A program made the position numbers and the translations under genes. A DNA stretch of 38,728 nucleotides from positions 1 to 38,728 of the forward strand of contig JALERM010000099.1 in NCBI GenBank assembly GCA_022764165.1, written 5' to 3'. Below, in pieces: positions 1 through 7,308 of this stretch (its first letter is position 1; each line of letters begins with the position of its first letter). The notes below the pieces were generated by a model. That model was not told where the DNA came from and did no database searches. It saw nothing but the letters and a program-made list of their open reading frames with translations. The DNA comes from Eubacterium sp. (GTDB lineage Bacteria > Bacillota > Clostridia > Lachnospirales > Lachnospiraceae).

Positions 1-51
1 CCGGGGGACGGGTTCATAGCCACTATTGGTGGCTATGAACCCGTCCCCCGG
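1..51. repeat. REP-like palindrome, copy 1
   Basis: Arms 1-23 and 29-51 are perfectly complementary (23 bp) around a 5-base loop. The arm core GGGGGACGGGTTCATAG is the same as in the palindrome at 8327-8397. The palindrome may extend left beyond the window, because the right flank continues GTCAC, as in the second copy. It precedes a decayed gene. It could act as a terminator or be a REP-type mobile hairpin. Confidence 0.8.
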
Positions 52-77
52 TCACTTCCAGTTGGGAGGAAATGATA

Positions 78-600
78 ATGAGCCACGATAATAAAAGAAG
101 TATTTCCCTGTACAGCTATCAGGATGAATATTATGATGGAAAATTAGATCTGGAAGGATGCCTTCGTGAAACTGCGAAAACAGGTGCCACAGGTGTTGAG
201 CTTCTTGCAGAGCAGATGATCAAGAAATTCCCGAATCCGATTGAAGATGAAGCTTTCCGTGCAAACTGGTTTGCCATGCTTGACAAATACAATCTGGTTC
301 CATCCTGCTATGATGCGTTCCTTGAAAATCGTATTTTCTCCAATCGTACCCTGTCTCTGGGCGAGCAGGTAAATATGATGAAGAGAGACATTCGTCTTGC
401 ACATCTTCTTGGTTTCCCTGTACTGCGTACCCTGGTTTCCACACCGATGGACGTAATCGAGGGAAGTTTGGACTATGCGGAAGAAATGAATGTAAAAATC
501 GGTCTGGAAGTTCATGCACCATTCTCCCTGAACTCAGGATGGCAGATGGATATATGGAAATGATCAACAGAACAGGAACCAAATTCAGTGGTCTGATGGT
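78..600 (+). pseudogene. Sugar phosphate isomerase/epimerase fragment (TIM-barrel, AP_endonuc_2-like)
   Basis: The N-terminal half of a xylose-isomerase-like TIM-barrel sugar isomerase/epimerase is recognisable (GATGVELLAEQM, LLGFPVLRTLVSTP, GLEVHAPFSLNSGW). Such proteins are usually about 270-330 residues; only about 170 remain. The ATG at 78 is preferred because GGGAGG lies eight bases upstream. The frame is lost near 543, where one G appears missing in the run after TGG. The family sequence resumes in the +1 frame (DGYMEMINRTGTKFSG) and then runs abruptly into transporter sequence near 600. The protein is therefore truncated, frame-shifted and fused. The family match is by pattern recognition; the substrate is unknown. 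Confidence 0.75.
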
Positions 601-1025
601 AACCTCTCAAGCATCTCCTATGGCCCAGCAGCTTGCAGGCATGTCAGTGGGACTGGCAGCAACGGCTGTTTCTGTGCTTGCGCTGTTCAATGCGGCAGGT
701 CGTGGGGCTTCTCCTTCTTCTGAATGTCCGGGAGGAAAATTATGAAATCTTTTTTGTGGGGATTTCAGTAATGGGAATCTGCTTCGGCTCCCTGATGGGT
801 GTATATCCCGGGTTTACGGCGGATCAGTTTGGTACAAAAAACAGCAGTGTGAACTATGGAATCATGTTTATCGGTTTTGCCGTGGCCGGAATCCTTGGAC
901 CCACAATCGTCAGCAAGATTGTATCTGCCTATGGGATTTATACAAAGGCCTTCTATGTTGCAGCAGGCCTTGCAGCGGCAGGAATTATCTTATCGGGTAT
1001 TTATCAGAAATTGAATAAAAAATAA
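601..1025 (+). pseudogene. MFS transporter remnant, OFA (oxalate/formate antiporter-like) family
   Basis: Two pieces of one major-facilitator transporter are visible in different frames. The first (about 601-700) reads SQASPMAQQLAGMSVGLAAT and ends at FNAAGR. The second (about 745-1025) reads YEIFFVGISVMGICFGSLMG and PGFTADQFGTKNSSVNYGIM and ends with the last helices. In intact OFA-type transporters a linker and further helices lie between these pieces, so an internal deletion plus frameshift has joined them. The N-terminal half of the transporter is absent. No functional product is expected. It is fused directly to the isomerase fragment before it. Confidence 0.75.
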
Positions 1026-1037
1026 TTGAAAAAAAGT

Positions 1038-1088
1038 GTCAGTAAGTAAAGGGATTCAATGTAATCTTATCGTTTACTGACATTTTTT
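1038..1088 (+). terminator. Possible rho-independent terminator after the MFS remnant
   Basis: The arm GTCAGTAA (1038-1045) pairs with TTACTGAC (1074-1081) and is followed by ATTTTTTAT. The 28-base loop is long, so the structure is weaker than a typical terminator. Confidence 0.55.
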
Positions 1089-1099
1089 ATAATATTATA

Positions 1100-1132
1100 T
1101 TGACATCTAATATTATATGATATATAGTATTA
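1100..1132 (+). promoter_or_regulatory. padR operon promoter with overlapping palindromic operator
   Basis: TTGACA (1100-1105), a 17-base spacer and TATAGT (1123-1128) form a good sigma-A promoter. A 25-base palindrome (1108-1132), symmetric except at positions 6/20 and the three central bases, covers the spacer and -10. PadR proteins commonly repress their own operons through dyads in the promoter, so this is the likely PadR operator (inference). Confidence 0.6.
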
Positions 1133-1217
1133 AATATAAAATAATATTAAATATTAAATGATATTATAAAGCAAAACACAGATATGTTTTGGTATGTGAA
1201 AGAAAGGATGCGCAGTT

Positions 1218-1535
1218 ATGGTTTTTAATACAGGTGCGGCTCTTCTGGATGCGATTGTTCTGGCTGTTGTGTCCAAGGAGAAGGAAGGCACATATGGGTA
1301 TAAGATTACTCAGGATGTGCGGCGTGTGATTGATGTCTCCGAATCGACACTGTATCCGGTACTGCGGAGGCTGCAGAAAGATGATTGTCTCATGGTGTAT
1401 GACATGGAATTTGCAGGAAGGAACCGGAGATACTATAAGGTGACAGACAGAGGAAAAGAACAGCTGAAGATGTATGAGTGGGAGTGGAAGAATTATTCCG
1501 ACCGGATTACCAGCCTGTTTGAGGGGAGGATGTAG
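1218..1535 (+). CDS. PadR family transcriptional regulator
   Basis: This 105-residue winged-helix protein has the PadR core: IVLAVVSKEKEGTYGYKITQ, then SESTLYPVLRRLQKDDCL as recognition helix, and the wing with GRNRRYYKVTDRGKEQL. The length is typical of the short PadR subgroup. PadR proteins act as dimeric repressors, often relieved by antimicrobial or envelope-active compounds. AAAGGA lies upstream of the ATG. The gene is separated by only three bases from the following HAAS/DUF1700 gene, and the promoter carries a palindrome, so it probably autoregulates the whole operon to 3251. The inducer is unknown. Confidence 0.9.
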   Translation: MVFNTGAALLDAIVLAVVSKEKEGTYGYKITQDVRRVIDVSESTLYPVLRRLQKDDCLMVYDMEFAGRNRRYYKVTDRGKEQLKMYEWEWKNYSDRITSLFEGRM

Positions 1536-1538
1536 CAG

Positions 1539-2186
1539 ATGGACAGAAAAGAATTTATGAGACAGCTTGCAGTGCTGCTGAGGGATTTGCCGGACAGCGA
1601 GCGGATGGAAGCCATCCGGTATTATAATGATTATTTTGATGAGGCAGGCCCGGAGAATGAATCACAGGTGATTCAGGAACTGGGAAGTCCGGGAAAAGTT
1701 GCCGCACAGATACGGGCGGACGGAGGCCAGATTACGGAAGAGGAACAGGTGGAGAATCCGCTTCAGGAAATACCAAATCCCTCTTCAAATACAACCCGCC
1801 AGAGAGGAACAGGAAAGTGGGCGCTGATTATTATTCTGGTTGTGTTTGCCTCTCCTCTGATTCTGGGAATAGGCGGAGGAATCTTTGGTGTTTTGCTTGG
1901 AATCCTTGGTACTGTTTTCGGAATTCTGGTTTCTCTGCTGGCAGCCGGCGCAGGACTGGTTGGCGGCGGAGTTGCCCTGATGGTTAAGGGTGTGATCCGG
2001 TTGATATCTTCACCGGCTTCCGGGCTTCTCAGTATTGGAGGCGGTATGATTTCCCTGGCGATTGGTATTTTTGCAATTATGCTGCTGTTGTGGGCAGGAT
2101 TTCGCCTGCTTCCCAGATTGATTCGGGCAATTGTGAATTTTATATCCCGATTGCTTCATAAAAGAAAGGGGGCTTCGGAAACATGA
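1539..2186 (+). CDS. HAAS/DUF1700 family membrane protein
   Basis: This 215-residue protein begins with a HAAS-type cytoplasmic helical domain (about residues 1-65: MDRKEFMRQLAVLLRDLP, RYYNDYFDEAG, ELGSPGKVAAQI). A polar linker and three or four Gly-rich membrane helices follow (about 92-195), then a basic tail. Proteins of this type occur beside PadR regulators and DUF4097 proteins in Firmicutes. They are thought to act as membrane anchors or sensors of envelope state; the molecular role is not known. It overlaps the next gene by four bases (ATGA), indicating translational coupling. Confidence 0.85.
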   Translation: MDRKEFMRQLAVLLRDLPDSERMEAIRYYNDYFDEAGPENESQVIQELGSPGKVAAQIRADGGQITEEEQVENPLQEIPNPSSNTTRQRGTGKWALIIILVVFASPLILGIGGGIFGVLLGILGTVFGILVSLLAAGAGLVGGGVALMVKGVIRLISSPASGLLSIGGGMISLAIGIFAIMLLLWAGFRLLPRLIRAIVNFISRLLHKRKGASET

Positions 2187-3076
2187 AGAAATGTATGAAA
2201 ATACTGGCGGCAGCAGGAGGTGTTTTTGCCGGAGTTGGTCTGATCTTTCTCATTGCCGGTCTGATTCTTTCCGGCGGCAGTATTGACTGGGAGGATGTAT
2301 TTTCTATCAATGGGAAAGACTTGTTAAAATATAATATCAGACTGGGTGACGACAAAGAGGCTCAGGAATGGGATGAAGACTTTGTCGAAGATTCCGGTGA
2401 CTGGAAATGTACAACGGTTTCAGGAGTCAGAAATCTGGATATCGAGATGGCTGTGGGTGATCTGCAGATCACTACCCATACGGGAAAAGATATTAAGGTG
2501 TACGTTGATCAGTCTGACAGCAGAACGGAAGTTAACCAGGATGGGGATGAACTGGAGATTCGGGTGAAGAACCGATGGTGGGAAGATAAGGATAGAAAAG
2601 TAAGAATCCGTATTCCGGAGGATTATGTATGGAAAGAAGTAGATTTGGATCTGAAAGCTGCCAACGGACTTGTCGAATCTTTGAAAGCCAAAGAACTGTC
2701 TGTGACAGTGGGAGCTGCATCTCTTGAGATGACCGGAAAAGTGGAAGCAGAAACCAGTGAATGGTCTCTGGGTGCAGGTAGTATCGATGTGAAGCAACTG
2801 GTTTCTGATGATATCTCTGTTCAGTGTGCCGCAGGAGAAGTTGTACTGGGGCTGGACGGAGAAGAGGAAGATTATTTCCTGGATGGTGAAGTGAGTGCAG
2901 GAAGCCTGTCTTTTGGGAATAATTCCTGGGATGGCGTAGGTCAGGATGTGCAGTATGGAAATAAAAATGCAAAGCACAGGATCGATGCGGAATGTGCTGC
3001 AGGAAATATAGAAATTATAATGAATCATGATACAATGAATCATGAAAATAAAAACGGAGGTATTCATCATGAGTGA
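2183..3076 (+). CDS. DUF4097 family membrane-anchored beta-repeat protein
   Basis: This 297-residue protein has one N-terminal membrane helix (about 7-32), then an acidic, beta-rich exterior region with the repeating pattern typical of DUF4097 (DLEIAVGDLQI-like strands, LSVTVGAASLEMTGKVEAE, CAAGNIEI). DUF4097 domains form right-handed beta-helix-like repeats and are found in envelope stress modules together with HAAS and PspC proteins. The start overlaps the HAAS gene stop. The end overlaps the PspC gene start by eight bases. No enzymatic residues are recognised. Confidence 0.85.
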   Translation: MKKCMKILAAAGGVFAGVGLIFLIAGLILSGGSIDWEDVFSINGKDLLKYNIRLGDDKEAQEWDEDFVEDSGDWKCTTVSGVRNLDIEMAVGDLQITTHTGKDIKVYVDQSDSRTEVNQDGDELEIRVKNRWWEDKDRKVRIRIPEDYVWKEVDLDLKAANGLVESLKAKELSVTVGAASLEMTGKVEAETSEWSLGAGSIDVKQLVSDDISVQCAAGEVVLGLDGEEEDYFLDGEVSAGSLSFGNNSWDGVGQDVQYGNKNAKHRIDAECAAGNIEIIMNHDTMNHENKNGGIHHE

Positions 3077-3251
3077 CAAGAGATTATATCGTTCATCAAC
3101 TAACAGTATGATTTGTGGAGTATGTGGAGGAATCGGTGAGTATTTTAATATCGATCCGACACTGGTAAGACTGGCATGGGTGCTGTTTTCTTTCCTGGGA
3201 GGTGCAGGAATACCGGCATACATCATTGCAGCCATCATTATTCCCAGATAA
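3069..3251 (+). CDS. PspC domain-containing protein
   Basis: This is a 60-residue PspC protein: KRLYRSSTNSMICGVCGGIG, then EYFNIDPTLVRLAWVLFSF and a second hydrophobic stretch ending IIAAIIIPR. PspC domains are small inner-membrane modules that report envelope stress. The ATG at 3069 is chosen because CGGAGG lies about ten bases upstream and the PspC motif begins immediately after; an upstream in-frame ATG at 3042 has no such site. It is the last gene of the PadR operon, ending just before the terminator at 3281-3327. Confidence 0.9.
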   Translation: MSDKRLYRSSTNSMICGVCGGIGEYFNIDPTLVRLAWVLFSFLGGAGIPAYIIAAIIIPR

Positions 3252-3266
3252 GAACCTTGTGAAAAC

Positions 3267-3296
3267 TGAATAAAACGGTAAAAAAAGGTCATACTC
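3267..3296 (+). promoter_or_regulatory. Candidate sigma-G promoter for the spore protein gene
   Basis: TGAATA (3267-3272), 17 bases, then CATACTC (3290-3296) resembles the forespore sigma-G pattern (GNATR / CATNNTA). The start would fall near 3303. The -10 lies inside the left arm of the terminator hairpin at 3281-3327, so the transcript would begin in the hairpin loop. Confidence 0.5.
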
Positions 3297-3327
3297 CAAA
3301 GGAAAGAGAGGAGTGTGACCTTTTTTA
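3281..3327 (+). terminator. Terminator of the padR-pspC operon, overlapping the next gene's RBS
   Basis: The run AAAAAAGGTCATACTCC (3281-3297) pairs with GGAGTGTGACCTTTTTT (3310-3326) with one G.T pair around a 12-base loop, and ends in six T residues. The right arm contains the AGGAG ribosome site of the following spore gene. Confidence 0.85.
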
Positions 3328-3515
3328 TGTCCAAAAAGAAAAAACCAGATTTTGAAAATATGTCCCGGGAAGAACGAATGAAGTATGAGATTGCAGAAGA
3401 GCTGGGGCTTCTGGACCGGGTGCTGGAGGATGGATGGAAAACCCTGTCCGCAAAGGAGACAGGGCGTATCGGCGGTCTTGTGACAAGAAGAAAACGGGAA
3501 GAGCAAAACCGTTAA
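3327..3515 (+). CDS. Small acid-soluble spore protein, alpha/beta (SspF-like) type
   Basis: This basic protein of about 62 residues has the alpha/beta SASP pattern: MKYEIAEELGLLDRVLEDGW followed by KETGRIGGLVTRRKREEQ. The E-(I/L)-A-x-ELG stretch and the GRIGG turn match the minor SspF subgroup, which binds forespore DNA and protects it from UV. The ATG at 3327 has AGGAG 13 bases upstream; an in-frame GTG at 3315 lies too close to it and is less likely. A sigma-G-like promoter at 3267-3296 fits forespore expression. The stop overlaps the stop of the converging SGNH hydrolase gene in the shared tetramer TTAA. Confidence 0.75.
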   Translation: MSKKKKPDFENMSREERMKYEIAEELGLLDRVLEDGWKTLSAKETGRIGGLVTRRKREEQNR

Positions 3516-4114
3516 TTTTTCAAGTCCTGGTAAAGCTCCATCCAGGTTTCTGCCAGAATCCTGTTTCCCAGAGAGGTCAGGTGAATACCGTCAACGGTAA
3601 TCTGACGGACTCCATGGATGGAAGCCGCATGATTTAAAATTTCATTTGCCGGAAGAAGTGCGGCATCAAAACGCAGTGCCAGATTCCGAATGATGGAACT
3701 TTCCATTTGCAGATAAGGCTGCCAGTTCTGATACTCCTGAGGGATGGAGAAGAGAAATGGTTCTATCAAAATCAGCCGGGCGTTGGTCCGTAAAGACAGA
3801 AATTCCAGAAGCTCCGTATAATATTGTGAAAATTCATCAGGAATGCGGTGATGACTGGTGTATACTTCCACTGGAATATCATTAATACCTGCCAGCAGGG
3901 AAATGATATCCCAGTGTTTCTCAATTCCATCCCGTTTCAGCATGCGAAGCACCTGTTCCACAGTAAATCCGTCGTGTCCCCGGTTGCAGAGGATACACTG
4001 GTCTGCTGCTGTCATTTCTGCAAGGACAGATACATATCCTTCGCCTAAATTTGCAGGATCGAACAAATGCCCTGCATCTGTAATGCTGTCACCCAGAAAA
4101 AGGCAGTTAGCCAT
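3512..4114 (-). CDS. SGNH/GDSL family hydrolase (lipase/esterase-like)
   Basis: This 200-residue protein has the SGNH blocks in order: block I FLGDSITD with the nucleophile Ser near residue 10, a Gly block (EGYVSVLAEM), block III GINDIPVE with the oxyanion Asn near 95, and block V DGIHLTSLGNRI with the catalytic Asp and His near the C-terminus. The length is typical of single-domain cytoplasmic SGNH esterases acting on acyl or acetyl esters; the substrate is unknown. No signal peptide is seen. It lies 14 bases downstream of the propeller-like gene and probably shares its transcript. GGGGGGA on the minus strand serves as ribosome site. Confidence 0.88.
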   Translation of the reverse strand: MANCLFLGDSITDAGHLFDPANLGEGYVSVLAEMTAADQCILCNRGHDGFTVEQVLRMLKRDGIEKHWDIISLLAGINDIPVEVYTSHHRIPDEFSQYYTELLEFLSLRTNARLILIEPFLFSIPQEYQNWQPYLQMESSIIRNLALRFDAALLPANEILNHAASIHGVRQITVDGIHLTSLGNRILAETWMELYQDLKN

Positions 4115-4128
4115 AGAAATTCCCCCCG

Positions 4129-5283
4129 TCAGTTAAGCAATGTTTCAAGATTCAATTTGAGAATACGGTCAATTTTTAGTGCAGAGCTGGCACGGTAGTT
4201 ATAAGCGGCTGATTCGAAAAGTACGTATAAATCATCGCCATCCACATATATTTGTTCCAGCTTTTCCGGAAAGTACATCTTCTTGATTACAGCATCCTCT
4301 TCCAGCAGTTTCTGCAGAGAATTGTTAAAAATCTGCAGTTTGGAAGGAAAAATACCGTACGAATGTGAAAATATAAGCTTTCCTTTGTAGAATGCTACTC
4401 CCTGTGCCTGTTCTGTGATGACACGCATATCATAGGGAAGCGCAATCGGTGTAATGGAGTCAGAACGTTTCAGAGAGTCGGCCGGAATCTGAGTAGCCAG
4501 GGTACCGTCTTCCGTGATGAGATATTCTTCCATGACACTGGCAGTATTTTTAGTGTAATATCCTACATAAAGCGAATTATCATAGTAGGTCAGAAACGAA
4601 CAACGGGATATCGAGTACAGGTCATAAGACTGGGCATATATAATAGGTTCATGCTTATCCTGAAAAGAATATTCTTTCAGCTGTGCCAGGGAAATAGCGT
4701 TAACCTGTGGGATACCACGGGACATTCCGGCAATCCAAAGATTCTGATGAATCGGATCATAGGCCAGTCCACCTACGTGGGATTTATTACGAAGAACGAT
4801 CTCTTTGATAAATTCGTGGCTTTTTTTATCAATCAAGTATAACACAGAATTGTGAGTTTTGGATCCGCAGTATGCACTTACGATCAGATAATCTTCTGTG
4901 ACTGCCAGCCCCTGAGGGGTCATGGAAGTGCAGATGGCAGAAGAATTCTTCTCTTCAAATACCTGAGTCTCTGTGGACAGAAGACCGGGCACCACATAGG
5001 TTCCGTAATCAATCTCCGCGGCACGGCCATTAAAGGCAGCTGCTTTTACTTCAGGCATCAAAGCAAGAAAAAAACGATGATTTTTCAGATCATATAGGGG
5101 TTCTGATGTGGTTACCGTGGACGTGGGTTCCGGTTCATGATTCACACGGTAGACGAGAATATAATAAAAATAAGCAGACCCGATCAGCACGAACAGTGCA
5201 AAGAACAACAGTAGTAGGGTTTGCTTAATTTTCTTTTTGGTGTGTGATGATTTTTTTTTCGTAGTTGATCCTTTTTCTTTCAT
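4129..5283 (-). CDS. Membrane-anchored beta-propeller-like protein of unknown function
   Basis: This 384-residue protein starts with a very Lys-rich cytoplasmic segment, then one membrane helix (about 20-44), a Pro/Thr linker, and a large outer domain. The outer domain has repeated strand patterns (GLAVTEDYLIVSAYCG, GGLAYDPIHQNLWIAG, QGVAFYKGKLIFSHSYG, QIYVDGDDLYVLFES) spaced as in YncE or quinoprotein-like beta-propellers. No catalytic motif is visible. It is followed after 14 bases by the SGNH hydrolase, so the pair may act on the cell surface or its precursors (inference only). An AGGAG site precedes the ATG. The specific family is not recognised with certainty. Confidence 0.7.
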   Translation of the reverse strand: MKEKGSTTKKKSSHTKKKIKQTLLLLFFALFVLIGSAYFYYILVYRVNHEPEPTSTVTTSEPLYDLKNHRFFLALMPEVKAAAFNGRAAEIDYGTYVVPGLLSTETQVFEEKNSSAICTSMTPQGLAVTEDYLIVSAYCGSKTHNSVLYLIDKKSHEFIKEIVLRNKSHVGGLAYDPIHQNLWIAGMSRGIPQVNAISLAQLKEYSFQDKHEPIIYAQSYDLYSISRCSFLTYYDNSLYVGYYTKNTASVMEEYLITEDGTLATQIPADSLKRSDSITPIALPYDMRVITEQAQGVAFYKGKLIFSHSYGIFPSKLQIFNNSLQKLLEEDAVIKKMYFPEKLEQIYVDGDDLYVLFESAAYNYRASSALKIDRILKLNLETLLN

Positions 5284-5583
5284 GTATTTACTCCTGATGC
5301 TTACTGGTATTATGATAGCTTATTTTCTGGAAAAAAACAAGGATATTCACTGGGAAAATGAGGAAGGGCCGGAATCCCTTTCGGGATACCGGCCAATATG
5401 AAAAAGGAAATCTAAAAATAACTGTAACCACATATAATGAGGGGGGACGGGAGATTGTATCTAATCTCCCGTAACAAAGTGTGGTTTGCTTTGTTGAGTA
5501 TTATCATACATGGTAAATGTGACAAAAGTGTGTTCCCAGCCTAAAGCATTTATAAATTTTCATAAATAAAACAAAAGAGATTC
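5284..5583. other. Intergenic region with hairpins and a minus-strand promoter
   Basis: No gene is seen. A likely minus-strand promoter for the propeller-like gene is TTGTTT (complement of 5335-5340), 17 bases, TATCAT (complement of 5312-5317). A GC-rich hairpin lies at 5367-5394 (GGCCGG-A-ATCCC, loop TTTC) without a T run on either strand. A second hairpin at 5447-5472 and flanking complementary segments at 5426-5432 and 5480-5486 are described separately. Confidence 0.6.
5400..5495 (-). ncRNA. Candidate structured RNA or degenerate REP hairpin
   Basis: A 10-bp perfect hairpin (ACGGGAGATT at 5447-5456 with 5463-5472) sits inside an outer 7-bp pairing (AACCACA 5426-5432 with TGTGGTT 5480-5486). 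A competing pairing AACAAAG/CTTTGTT lies at 5473-5495. On the minus strand a weak promoter (TTGTCA, 16 bases, TAATAC; complements of 5520-5525 and 5498-5503) would start transcription near 5491, and a T-rich run occurs opposite 5401-5420. The GGGGGACGGG edge (5442-5450) equals the start of the REP-like arms, so it could instead be a decayed REP copy. Confidence 0.3.
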
Positions 5584-7293
5584 TTACGATTTTATACAGA
5601 GACTGCGGCAGCGGTTCAGACAGGCGAATATTTCCTGCCTGCGCGGCATTGCCAGATTGGGGGCAACCCGTCCTCCTTCTGCCAGCAGTTCCAATCCCTG
5701 AGTGTCCAGTTTCTGCATAATCATCCCAACAGCCTCCTGCATGGTCATTTTTCCGTTAAAAATGGATAACTGAGCAAAACGGAAAAGGGAAGACAGAGCA
5801 TTGACCTGTTCCGGATCAGCAATTTGTTCTACATAGCGAAGATCAATGGACTCATGATTAACGAGAATACTTTCCATACCCTGAGTTTTCATTTTCGTGC
5901 GCCGCTCTTCACGGAATCCGGCATCCGGGTAAATCTTCCGGTTGAAATCAGGCTGCAGTTTTTCCGGCACGGAAGGCTGGATGGCCGGGAATGCTGCTGC
6001 TTCTTTTTTGGCAAATGCCGTGATATCCGTGGGTCTGTAATGATCCATCTGAATAATAGTATCTGCAGGATGAAAATAGGAACCGGAGCTTCCTGCCACA
6101 AGGATAGTGGAAATCCCTTTTTCCCGGGCAAGCCATTGTACCCTCTCAATAAATGGAGTGATGGGTTCCTGACTGTGATGAATAACCCGCTGCATCAATT
6201 CATCACGAATCATAAAATTAGTTGCACTGGTATCTTCATCAATCAGCAGCAGATGACTGCCTGCCTCCATGGCTTCGATTACATTGGCGGCCTGAGAGGT
6301 ACTTCCACTGGCATCCTCCGAACAGAAGGAAGAGGTGTCCTTTCCATTGGGAAGATCATTGATGAAAAGTGAAATATCCGTATTTTTAATGCTGCGTCCA
6401 TCCTCTGCACGAATTTTCACCGCATCCTCATCTGTGATTACATATTCGCGACCATCCCCGGCAATATGGTTATAGACACCAAGCTCCAGTGCCTTCAGAA
6501 GGGTGGATTTACCGTGATACCCTCCCCCCACGATCAGGGTGATTCCTTTGGGAATACCCATTCCTTTCATTTCCCCATAGTGTGGGAGCGACATTGTAAC
6601 TTCCAGTGAGACCGGAGACAAAAAAGGAATCCCCTGCTTCATAGGGCGGGGAGAAATACCGGATTCTCTCGGGAGAATGGAACCGTTGGCGACAAAAGCC
6701 ACCAGTCCCCGTTCTTTTAACTGAGAACGGATGTAAGTCTGGTCTTCGGCAAGATGGCAGTTCTTCTCCAGGTCCTTTGCATTAAGATTCTTGTAATACA
6801 GAGCTCTGCTGACGCAGTCCGGAAGAAAATCAAAAAATATTTTAATCAGTTCCTGTGAGTTAATCGTTCTGCCGTTTGCGGGGAACCCTACTTCCAGCCG
6901 GACAATCAAATTCCCTGTGGAAGCATCCAGCGTACAGGCAGTACGTTCCAGAACTTCCTGTCGGCAGCAGGTAATGGCAATCAACCCACTCTTACCGGAT
7001 CCTTTCGCCTTGAAATTATACCGGTCAATCTGCCTGTGAAACTGCCGAATCAGATAATCCTGCAGTGCAATGCGGGTTTCTTTCGTATGATAAAGTTTCT
7101 GTGGAAAACCTGCCTGCTTACCACTGACCCGGATACTGATTTTAGAAGGTGCTGCAAACGGATCACCCTGCACATGATCAATGGAAAGCGTATATCCCGG
7201 GAAAGAATATACACCGCGGGTTTCCTTATAAGCTGGATAACTTTTCCTGTTAATCTGCAAAAGTAGATGACGCAGATCCTCTGATGAATTCAT
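5584..7293 (-). CDS. COG3044 predicted ABC-class ATPase (ABC-ATPase domain protein)
   Basis: This 569-residue cytoplasmic protein belongs to the predicted ATPases of the ABC class (COG3044). It has a long N-terminal family domain, then the variant Walker A GGGYHGKSTLLKAL near residue 260, the family block DGREYVITDEDAVKIRAEDG, a signature-like SGSTSQAANVIEA stretch, Walker B LLLIDEDTSATNFMIRDELM near 350, and STILVAGSSGSYFHPADTII. The length is usual for the family, whose function is not established. The ATG at 7293 is chosen because AAGGAGG lies nine bases upstream; an upstream extension to 7401 would run through a promoter-proximal repeat. The gene has its own promoter and an unusually structured leader. 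Confidence 0.9.
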   Translation of the reverse strand: MNSSEDLRHLLLQINRKSYPAYKETRGVYSFPGYTLSIDHVQGDPFAAPSKISIRVSGKQAGFPQKLYHTKETRIALQDYLIRQFHRQIDRYNFKAKGSGKSGLIAITCCRQEVLERTACTLDASTGNLIVRLEVGFPANGRTINSQELIKIFFDFLPDCVSRALYYKNLNAKDLEKNCHLAEDQTYIRSQLKERGLVAFVANGSILPRESGISPRPMKQGIPFLSPVSLEVTMSLPHYGEMKGMGIPKGITLIVGGGYHGKSTLLKALELGVYNHIAGDGREYVITDEDAVKIRAEDGRSIKNTDISLFINDLPNGKDTSSFCSEDASGSTSQAANVIEAMEAGSHLLLIDEDTSATNFMIRDELMQRVIHHSQEPITPFIERVQWLAREKGISTILVAGSSGSYFHPADTIIQMDHYRPTDITAFAKKEAAAFPAIQPSVPEKLQPDFNRKIYPDAGFREERRTKMKTQGMESILVNHESIDLRYVEQIADPEQVNALSSLFRFAQLSIFNGKMTMQEAVGMIMQKLDTQGLELLAEGGRVAPNLAMPRRQEIFACLNRCRSLCIKS

Positions 7294-7308
7294 ATATAAA
7301 ACCTCCTT

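Noticed and set aside
1-51. Insertion sequence end
   Set aside because: The palindrome has no neighbouring transposase or target duplication and matches a second stand-alone copy; a REP-like hairpin is the simpler reading.
2420-3334. A 304-codon minus-strand frame opposite the DUF4097 and PspC genes
   Set aside because: It runs through three plus-strand features and a terminator, with no domain; a shadow frame.
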